A stretch of DNA of 6,469 nucleotides from Betaproteobacteria bacterium RBG_16_58_11 (lineage in GTDB: Bacteria > Pseudomonadota > Gammaproteobacteria > Burkholderiales > Thiobacteraceae), in the NCBI GenBank assembly GCA_001770235.1, contig MEQN01000008.1, positions 2,591 to 9,059 on the forward strand. The letters are read 5' to 3'. The notes under the pieces are model-generated. The model made no database searches and was not told the DNA's origin. It saw only the letters and a list, made by a program, of their open reading frames with translations. The translations under genes and the position numbers were made by a program. The first letter of the stretch is position 1; each line of letters starts with the position of its first letter. This document shows, in pieces, positions 1-4,159 of the stretch.

Positions 1-147
1 CTGCGCACAGCGAAGCGCCTCGGCATGCGTACGGTGTGGGTGACCACTTCGACCAAATCCCCACCCTATGTGGATGTGAGGGTACAATCGGTGCGCCAGT
101 TGCGGCGCGTGTTGGCGTCTGTTGGCACAAAAACAAAAGCGGTTTAG
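1..147 (+). CDS. HAD-family hydrolase, probable pyrimidine 5'-nucleotidase (C-terminal fragment)
   Basis: Frame 1 is open from the window edge to a TAG at 145-147 and gives the last 48 residues of a protein whose start lies upstream. The piece reads TAKRLGMRTVWVTTS followed by PPYVDVRVQSVRQLRRVL. This matches, from memory, the tail of the pyrimidine 5'-nucleotidase branch of HAD hydrolases: the 'AK.LGM.TVWV' strand after motif IV, then a short segment ending in a helix. Catalytic motifs I-III would lie outside the window. Family members dephosphorylate nucleoside monophosphates in the cytoplasm. A gene of this type directly before slmA is a common arrangement, which supports the call. The end (GTKTKAV) is Lys-rich and low in complexity, and the stop codon coincides with the edge of a palindromic repeat, so the natural C-terminus may have been altered. 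Confidence 0.75.
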   Translation: MRTAKRLGMRTVWVTTSTKSPPYVDVRVQSVRQLRRVLASVGTKTKAV

Positions 148-230
148 CCGCTAATTAACGCGAATTATTGCGAATAAAAAACGTGTGAGTTAGGTTTAGA
201 AATTAGCGCAAATTGGCGTTAATTCGCGGC
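147..230. repeat. 84-bp dispersed palindromic repeat, copy 1
   Basis: This is an imperfect long inverted repeat. The left arm starts GCCGCTAATTAACGC at 147 and the right arm ends GGCGTTAATTCGCGGC at 230, with about 30 bases of less conserved loop. It matches a second copy at 1979-2061: the outer 33 bases on the left differ at 4 positions, the outer 32 on the right at 2, while the central 18-19 bases differ widely. That pattern, conserved stems and a drifting loop, suggests a structured or mobile element rather than chance. It separates the HAD gene from slmA, and its first base is the last base of the HAD stop codon. It contains no open frame of note. Confidence 0.85.
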
Positions 231-253
231 CAAGCACTTAACAGAATAATTTG

Positions 254-260
254 GGAGGAG
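254..260 (+). promoter_or_regulatory. Shine-Dalgarno sequence of slmA
   Basis: GGAGGAG lies five bases before the ATG at 266. It decides the start: a TTG at 251 is in frame upstream but overlaps this site and would add five residues (MGGET) with no binding site of its own. Confidence 0.8.
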
Positions 261-265
261 AGACC

Positions 266-847
266 ATGGCAGCGAAACCCGGCGAGCGAAAAAACCAGAT
301 TCTGCAAACCTTGGCGGAGATGTTGGAAAAGCCACAGCAGGAAAAGATTACGACTGCTGCCTTAGCGGCGCGGCTGGATGTCTCGGAAGCGGCCTTATAC
401 CGCCATTTCGCGAGCAAGGCGCAAATGTTCGAAGGCCTGATCGAGTTCATCGAGCAGACGCTGTTTGGCTTGGTGAATAAAATTACGGCGGAAGAAACCG
501 ATGGCCGCAAACAGCTCGATGGCATCATTTCCATGCTCTTGGGCTTTGCGCAGAAAAATCCGGGCATGACCCGCGTCTTGATCGGCGATGCTTTGGTAAA
601 TGAGAACGAGCGGCTGCAAGCCCGCATCAACCAACTGCATGATCGAATCGAGGCCACGCTGCGCCAAGCCTTGCGCATCGCCGTCACGCAACAGGAAGCC
701 CCGGCCGAGTTGGACGCCAATGCCCTGGCCAATTTGCTGCTCGCCTTCGTGGTCGGGCGCTGGCATCAATTTGCCAAAAGCGGCTTCAAACGTTCTCCAC
801 TCGACCTGCTCGACGCCCAAAAAGCGGCGCTGCTGCGTTTCTCGTAG
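266..847 (+). CDS. slmA: Nucleoid occlusion factor SlmA (TetR family)
   Basis: A 193-residue protein, close to the 198 residues of E. coli SlmA. Residues 29-48 hold the TetR-type helix-turn-helix, with the characteristic run ITTAALAARLDVSEAALYRHF followed by SKAQMFEGLIEFIE, nearly the same as in known SlmA. The later LLGFAQKNPGMTRVLIGDAL (91-110) and RLQARINQLHDRIEA (116-130) also match. SlmA binds specific chromosomal sites and, when DNA-bound, blocks FtsZ polymerisation over the nucleoid, so septa form only away from DNA. The ATG at 266 is chosen for its strong Shine-Dalgarno sequence. The gene probably shares a transcript with the HAD gene upstream, but the 118-bp gap contains a long-stem palindrome that could affect readthrough. 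I see no convincing separate promoter and no T-tailed terminator after the stop. Confidence 0.95.
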   Translation: MAAKPGERKNQILQTLAEMLEKPQQEKITTAALAARLDVSEAALYRHFASKAQMFEGLIEFIEQTLFGLVNKITAEETDGRKQLDGIISMLLGFAQKNPGMTRVLIGDALVNENERLQARINQLHDRIEATLRQALRIAVTQQEAPAELDANALANLLLAFVVGRWHQFAKSGFKRSPLDLLDAQKAALLRFS

Positions 848-987
848 TCTAAAAACATAAGCAAAACATATTGTTAGCGCGCATCAGAAGTGCGGGTGCG
901 GCGCTGCAATCAAGTTTTTCCTTCCCGCTCCGATAATTCCAATGCAGGGATGGGATTTGTTTTTCTGGAAAAGAACAGGAGTTCGCA

Positions 988-1125
988 ATGAAAGCAAAAG
1001 CCGTATTGATTAAACGCTCGACCGTCATATCCGTTTTTCTGGTCGGCGCCGTGATTGCCTTTTGTTCGGCTACTAATGTGCGCGCAGAGCCGATTTCCCC
1101 CGCAGTGCAGGCGAAGATCGTCTAA
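988..1125 (+). CDS. Small secreted-peptide ORF, 45 residues, unknown function
   Basis: The ATG at 988 follows a good AGGAG (977-981) with six-base spacing, and the frame ends at TAA 1123-1125. The product starts with a basic segment (MKAKAVLIKR), then a hydrophobic stretch (about residues 13-27, VISVFLVGAVIAFCS) and an AXA-like signal peptidase site (NVRA before E34). That leaves a mature peptide of only about 12 residues, EPISPAVQAKIV. I do not recognise a family. It could be a genuine small exported peptide, a signal-anchored membrane peptide, or the 5' remnant of a longer periplasmic protein cut off by a rearrangement. It ends ten bases from the convergent stop of the moeB-like gene, so any lost part is no longer adjacent. 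Cys26 does not sit in a proper lipobox, because Phe precedes it. Confidence 0.55.
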   Translation: MKAKAVLIKRSTVISVFLVGAVIAFCSATNVRAEPISPAVQAKIV

Positions 1126-1135
1126 TCGGTTTTTC

Positions 1136-1891
1136 TCAAGGCCTGCCGCCGGCGCAGACCGCGCAAGCGGGGTCACGCTTCAGGCGCACGCTGCGCCATT
1201 CCATGCTCAGGCTGTTGAGCAGCAGCAGTTGACCGCTCAAGGTCTCGCCGCACCCCACGATCAGTTTCATCGCTTCCGCCGCTTGTGTGCTGCCGATGAT
1301 GCCGACCAGCGGCGCGAATACACCATTCTCGGCGCATCTCATTTCATCCGCCTCGCTGCTTTCCGGAAACAGGCAGTGATAGCACGGCGCATTTTCATTT
1401 CTGAGATCGAATACCGACACCTGGCCATCGAAGCGCACCGCCGCGCCTGACACCAGCGGCTTCTTCTGGGCGACGCAAGCCGCATTGATGGCGTGGCGGG
1501 TGGCGAAATTGTCCGAGGCATCCAGCACGACATCCGCGCTTGCCACGAGTTCGTTCAATAATTCGCCCGCTATGCGTTGCGTGAGCGCCGTGATCTTCAC
1601 TGTCGGATTGATCGCGCGCGCCGATTGCGCTGCGGATTCGGCTTTATTCATGCCCAAGGCGGCGGAAGGGTGCGCGATCTGGCGCTGCAAATTGGTCAGG
1701 TCCACCTGATCGTTATCGCACAGCGTAATCCGGCCCACGCCGGCAGCGGCGAGATAGAGCACGATCGGAGAGCCGAGTCCGCCAGCGCCAATCACCAGCG
1801 CATGCGCGGCAAGTAACTTGGCTTGACCTTCCATCCCAATTTCATTGAGCAGGATATGGCGGCTGTAGCGCAGGAGTTGTTGGTCGTTCAT
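1136..1891 (-). CDS. moeB: HesA/MoeB/ThiF-family adenylyltransferase, MoeB-like
   Basis: A 251-residue E1-like enzyme, the usual MoeB length (E. coli 249). Visible features are the N-terminal LLRYSRHILL, the nucleotide-binding GAGGLGSP (35-42), D59 and NLQRQ (67-71), SDN (126-128), and the LVSGAAVRFDGQVSVF strand (146-161). Four cysteines, CYHC (170-173) and CAVC (243-246), form the structural zinc site. Cys186 in MRCAENGVFAPLVGIIGS is at the place of the thioester-forming cysteine. The family adenylates the C-terminal Gly-Gly of a sulfur carrier: MoaD for molybdopterin or ThiS for thiamine. Sequence resemblance is closest to MoeB, but MoeB and ThiF are hard to separate and no carrier gene is nearby. 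The ATG at 1889-1891 lacks an obvious Shine-Dalgarno sequence. The gene points away from the 1979-2061 palindrome and converges with the small ORF at 988-1125. Confidence 0.85.
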   Translation of the reverse strand: MNDQQLLRYSRHILLNEIGMEGQAKLLAAHALVIGAGGLGSPIVLYLAAAGVGRITLCDNDQVDLTNLQRQIAHPSAALGMNKAESAAQSARAINPTVKITALTQRIAGELLNELVASADVVLDASDNFATRHAINAACVAQKKPLVSGAAVRFDGQVSVFDLRNENAPCYHCLFPESSEADEMRCAENGVFAPLVGIIGSTQAAEAMKLIVGCGETLSGQLLLLNSLSMEWRSVRLKRDPACAVCAGGRP

Positions 1892-1978
1892 GAAATGGAA
1901 ACGGCAGTGGGCTGGATTTAGACAGGGAAGCTTAGTGCATGAACCATCAAGACGCCAGAGACAATCAGTAAAAACTTA

Positions 1979-2061
1979 GCCGCGAATTAACGCCAATTTT
2001 CGCGAATAAAAGCACATGAGCGGGGTTAAAAAATTAGCGAAAATTGGCGTTAATTCGCGGC
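1979..2061. repeat. 83-bp dispersed palindromic repeat, copy 2
   Basis: A perfect inverted repeat with 25-bp arms (1979-2003 and 2037-2061; left arm begins GCCGCGAATTAACGCC) around a 33-base loop. It is the cleaner copy of the element at 147-230. It lies in the 215-bp gap between two minus-strand genes, after the 3' end of the 131-aa gene and before the moeB-like gene. Read on the minus strand the stem is followed within about five bases by TTTTT, so it could act as a transcription terminator for the upstream gene; on the plus strand no T-run follows. I see nothing else in this gap. Confidence 0.88.
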
Positions 2062-2106
2062 AAAAGATTCCAGATTCAGTCTAGAAACTGCCGTAATCCA
2101 CTCAAA

Positions 2107-2502
2107 CTATCGATACTCGCGCAATTCAGGCGGCGTGGAATCGTGATCCCCGTGTGCATGATGCTCGTACACCTGCGCGAAAATGCGCCGGGAACGCTCG
2201 CGCTGTTCCGGCTGGGTCAGATTTTGGCATTGCACGGACTCGATGTAGTGAATCAGGCTGCGCATGAGTTTGGTGAAGAGGGCGTTGTCCAGATGAAAGC
2301 CCTGGTCGATCAGAGCAAACTCGATTCTTTCCAGGGTGTAGAACGGCAATTCGTAGCGGATGAGCAGGCCGGTATCGCCCACCGTGCTGAGCACGGTCAG
2401 GTGCGGCAGGTCTTGCAGCAGGATGAAGGCTTCCTTGGCTTGACCGGCCGGCAGGCGAGTAAAGCTGAGTTGGCGCGTGCGCTCGGTGTCTGCGTATTCC
2501 AT
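2107..2502 (-). CDS. Hypothetical protein with His-rich C-terminal tail
   Basis: A 131-residue cytoplasmic-looking protein that I do not recognise as a named family. The ATG at 2500-2502 has a GGAG six bases upstream (2509-2512); an in-frame TTG at 2514 overlaps that site and is rejected. Residues 34-71 alternate strand-helix-strand-like (HLTVLSTVGDTGLLIRYELP, then TLERIEFALIDQGFHLD), which resembles one half of a ferredoxin-like or heavy-metal-associated fold, but the metal-binding CxxC is absent. Residues 72-92 are helical (LFTKLMRSLIHYIESV). The tail has HHAHGDHD at 114-121, a possible metal-binding cluster. It has no signal peptide or membrane segment. It is transcribed divergently from the malic enzyme gene, with a palindromic element ending 20 bases before its start codon. 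Confidence 0.8.
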   Translation of the reverse strand: MEYADTERTRQLSFTRLPAGQAKEAFILLQDLPHLTVLSTVGDTGLLIRYELPFYTLERIEFALIDQGFHLDNALFTKLMRSLIHYIESVQCQNLTQPEQRERSRRIFAQVYEHHAHGDHDSTPPELREYR

Positions 2503-2522
2503 GCGGTTCTCCAAAGATGAAA

Positions 2523-2579
2523 CTCGCGCAGCGAGCCTAAGTCCCTCTCTCCCCGCTAGCGGGAGAGAGCTAGGAGAGA
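2523..2579 (-). repeat. Element A, left copy (inverted mate at 4093-4150)
   Basis: A 57-bp unit made of two hairpins: CTCGC-GCA-GCGAG at 2523-2535, and CTCTCTCCCCGC facing GCGGGAGAGAG around 2545-2569; an outer CCCTCTCTCC/GGAGAGAGGG pairing is also possible. Its reverse complement matches 4093-4150 in 55 of 58 aligned columns (two substitutions, one single-base gap). It sits between divergent gene starts, so it is not an ordinary gene-end terminator. In the sense of the minus-strand gene it ends 20 bases before the start codon, and would be part of its leader. Strand is given relative to that gene. Confidence 0.85.
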
Positions 2580-2583
2580 GGGG

Positions 2584-2611
2584 CGGTCATGGCAATTGCC
2601 ATGACCGTTAG
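2584..2611. repeat. Element B, left copy: perfect GGTCATGGC palindrome
   Basis: A 24-bp perfect palindrome at 2584-2607 (CGGTCATGGCAA and its complement), followed by TTAG. Seventeen bases (2595-2611) are the exact reverse complement of 3979-3995 after the malic enzyme gene. It directly abuts element A, so together they form one B-A block repeated in inverted orientation on the other side of the malic enzyme gene. Confidence 0.82.
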
Positions 2612-2632
2612 GAAAGCTGTCTTATTGGCTCC

Positions 2633-2660
2633 AGGATAGTCCCTTGTGATGGATTTGCAA
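2633..2660 (-). promoter_or_regulatory. Candidate promoter for the 131-aa gene
   Basis: Read on the minus strand, TTGCAA (2655-2660) and TATCCT (2633-2638) are separated by 16 bases, each matching four of six positions of the sigma-70 consensus. If used, transcription would start near 2626 and give a leader of about 120 bases containing elements B and A. This is a weak pattern match with no other support. Confidence 0.3.
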
Positions 2661-2677
2661 GCGCCCCGACAGACTCC

Positions 2678-2706
2678 TAGCCGCGACTCGCGGCGACGGC
2701 TAAAAT
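2678..2706 (+). promoter_or_regulatory. Candidate maeB promoter region with overlapping dyad
   Basis: TAAAAT at 2701-2706 is a five-of-six match to a -10 box, 44 bases before the malic enzyme start. No -35 box is seen at the right distance; instead there is an inverted repeat, TAGCCG (2678-2683) with CGGCTA (2697-2702), enclosing CCGCG-ACT-CGCGG (2681-2693). A dyad in place of a -35 box could be an operator or activator site. This is inference from pattern alone. Confidence 0.3.
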
Positions 2707-2749
2707 AGCGGGATTTTCCGCCATCCTTGCGCCTATCCGCGCCACCTAA

Positions 2750-3982
2750 ATGACTCAAGCTCCCAACCCCCTAGATGACGCCGCAGATAAACGTCAAGCG
2801 GCCCTGGCTTATCACCAGTTTCCCAAACCCGGCAAGCTGTCGGTCGATTCATCCAAACCCTGCGCCACGGTGGCTGATCTCACGCTGGCTTACAGTCCCG
2901 GCGTGGCGGAGCCGGTGCGCGAAATCGCCAAGGATCCGGAGAATGCTTACCGCTACACCAATAAGGGCAATCTGGTCGCGGTGATTTCCGACGGCACCGC
3001 GATTTTGGGCCTGGGCAATCTCGGCCCGCTCGCGTCCAAGCCGGTGATGGAGGGCAAGGCGGTGCTGTTCAAGCGTTTCGCCGGCATCGATGTGTACGAT
3101 CTGGAAGTGGATGCAAAATCGACGGAACACTTCATCGAAACCGTGGTGGCGATCGCGCCGACTTTTGGCGGCATCAATTTGGAAGACATTGCCGCGCCGC
3201 ATTGTTTCGAGATCGAGAAAGCGTTAAGCGCCAGGCTCGACATTCCGGTGTTTCATGACGATCAACACGGCACGGCGGTGATTATTTGCGCCGGGCTATT
3301 GGGTGCGCTTGAGGTGCAGGGCAAAACGCTCGGCAGCGCCAAGCTGGTGTGCCTGGGCGCGGGCGCGGCGGGGCTGGCCTCGATGGAACTGCTGATCGCC
3401 ATGGGCATGCCGCGCGGCCATATCACGATGGTGGACAGCAAAGGCGTGATCCACGCCGGCCGCACCGATCTCAATGTGTATAAGCAGCCCTTCGCGCACG
3501 CGACGGACCAGCGCACTTTGAGCGATGCGATGACGGGCGCGGATGTGTTCGTCGGTGTCTCCGGCGCCAACTTGGTGACGCCGGAGATGTTGCAGCGCAT
3601 GGCGGCGAAGCCGGTGGTGTTCGCGCTGGCCAACCCCGATCCGGAGATTCGGCCGGAGTTGGCGCACGCCGCGCGCGCCGATCTCATCATGGCCACCGGC
3701 CGCAGCGATTATCCTAATCAGGTGAACAATGTGCTGGGCTTTCCCTTCATCTTTCGCGGCGCGCTCGATGCCCGCGCCAAACGCATCACGCAGCCGATGT
3801 TGATCGCGGCGGTAAAAGCGCTGGCGGCGCTGGCGAAAGAGCCGGTGCCGCAAGCCGTGCTGGACGTGTATCAACTCAAAGCACTTTCCTTCGGCAAGGA
3901 TTACATCCTGCCCAAACCTTTCGACCCGCGTCTCATCGAGCGCATACCGCCAGCGGTGGCTGCTGCTGCCGGCAAAGTCTAA
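2750..3982 (+). CDS. maeB: NAD(P)-dependent malic enzyme, single-domain (MaeB type without PTA domain)
   Basis: A 410-residue cytoplasmic enzyme that oxidatively decarboxylates malate to pyruvate with NAD(P)H formation. The N-terminal YHQFPKPGKLSV (21-32) and LAYSPGVAEP (46-55, with the probable catalytic Tyr48) are typical of the bacterial family. Lys103 in EGKAVLFKRFAGIDVYDLEV is the probable catalytic lysine. LEDIAAPHCFEIE (144-156) and FHDDQHGTAVI (168-178) carry the metal-binding acidic residues. GAGAAG (203-208) is the Rossmann loop, followed by DSKGVIHAGR. ANPDPEI and SDYPNQVNN close the active site. Proteobacterial MaeB is usually about 750-770 residues with a phosphotransacetylase-like regulatory domain. 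This protein stops after DPRLIERIPPAVAAAAGKV, just where the linker would begin, and its TAA lies in a palindromic repeat. Coenzyme preference cannot be judged. No Shine-Dalgarno sequence precedes the ATG at 2750, but the N-terminus fits the family. Confidence 0.95.
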   Translation: MTQAPNPLDDAADKRQAALAYHQFPKPGKLSVDSSKPCATVADLTLAYSPGVAEPVREIAKDPENAYRYTNKGNLVAVISDGTAILGLGNLGPLASKPVMEGKAVLFKRFAGIDVYDLEVDAKSTEHFIETVVAIAPTFGGINLEDIAAPHCFEIEKALSARLDIPVFHDDQHGTAVIICAGLLGALEVQGKTLGSAKLVCLGAGAAGLASMELLIAMGMPRGHITMVDSKGVIHAGRTDLNVYKQPFAHATDQRTLSDAMTGADVFVGVSGANLVTPEMLQRMAAKPVVFALANPDPEIRPELAHAARADLIMATGRSDYPNQVNNVLGFPFIFRGALDARAKRITQPMLIAAVKALAALAKEPVPQAVLDVYQLKALSFGKDYILPKPFDPRLIERIPPAVAAAAGKV

Positions 3983-4030
3983 CGGTCATGGCAATGACCT
4001 TAGCTGAAATCATATTTCGCCATGACCGTT
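3979..4030 (+). repeat. Element B', right copy: hairpin at the maeB stop, possible terminator
   Basis: AACGGTCATGGC (3981-3992) pairs perfectly with GCCATGACCGTT (4019-4030), enclosing a shorter GAAAT-CAT-ATTTC stem (4006-4018). An alternative fold is GGTCAT-GGCA-ATGACC (3984-3999). The maeB stop codon TAA (3980-3982) lies inside the 17 bases shared in inverted form with 2595-2611. The stem is followed only by TTTCCCC, a weak T-run, so a terminator role is possible but not clear. Confidence 0.8.
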
Positions 4031-4082
4031 TCCCCTCCCCGCAAGGGGGACGCCGGTGGGTACCCCGCTGCTACGCAGCGAC
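4031..4082. repeat. Palindrome-rich unit resembling a diverged element A
   Basis: The unit contains TCCCC-GCAAG-GGGGA (4036-4050), a GGGTACCC palindrome (4058-4065) and CGCTGC-TAC-GCAGCG (4066-4080). The order, a C-rich/G-rich hairpin followed by a short CGC/GCG hairpin, is the same as in element A just downstream, so it may be an older second unit. It is absent from the left block, where B joins A directly. The relationship is inference. Confidence 0.5.
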
Positions 4083-4092
4083 CCTTCCGCAG

Positions 4093-4150
4093 TCTCTCCT
4101 AGCTCTCTCCCCGCGAGCGGGGAGAGAGGGACTCAGGCTCGCTGCGCGAG
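4093..4150 (+). repeat. Element A', right copy (inverted mate of 2523-2579)
   Basis: CTCTCTCCCCGC (4103-4114) and GCGGGGAGAGAG (4117-4128) form a perfect 12-bp stem, followed by CTCGC-TGC-GCGAG (4138-4150). It is the reverse complement of the left copy at 55 of 58 columns. It ends nine bases before the ATG of the first GT39 gene, and its last GAG starts that gene's ribosome-binding site. Confidence 0.85.
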
Positions 4151-4153
4151 GGA
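4148..4153 (+). promoter_or_regulatory. Ribosome-binding site partly supplied by element A'
   Basis: GAGGGA lies six bases before the ATG at 4160 and supports that start. Its first three bases belong to the closing arm of the GCGAG hairpin of element A', so folding of that hairpin could partly hide the site. Confidence 0.6.
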
Positions 4154-4159
4154 CATAAT

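Noticed and set aside
185..196. Possible SlmA binding site (GTGAGT at 185-190) for autoregulation
   Set aside because: Only one half-site of the E. coli palindrome GTGAGTACTCAC is present, the other half (TAGGTT) does not match, and it lies in the variable loop of the repeat.
251..265. TTG at 251 as the slmA start
   Set aside because: It overlaps the strong Shine-Dalgarno sequence of the ATG at 266 and has no ribosome-binding site of its own.
875..904. Terminator after slmA (AGCGC with GCGCT)
   Set aside because: Five-base arms, a long loop and no following T-run.
932..937. GATAAT as a -10 box for the small ORF
   Set aside because: No -35-like hexamer at a suitable distance; a single hexamer is not enough.
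1055..1450. 131-residue plus-strand open frame across the end of the moeB-like gene
   Set aside because: Overlaps a well-supported gene on the other strand, has no ribosome-binding site and no recognisable domain.
147..2061. The two 84-bp palindromes as ends of one transposon or as CRISPR repeats
   Set aside because: Each copy is itself a complete palindrome, there is no transposase between them, only ordinary genes, and no regular spacing.
2044..2520. Plus-strand 158-residue open frame opposite the 131-aa gene
   Set aside because: No ribosome-binding site, begins within repeat copy 2, and the minus strand has a better start and protein-like composition.
3296..3874. 192-residue minus-strand open frame inside maeB
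   Set aside because: Antisense shadow of a clearly recognised gene in GC-rich DNA; Arg/His-rich composition typical of such shadows.
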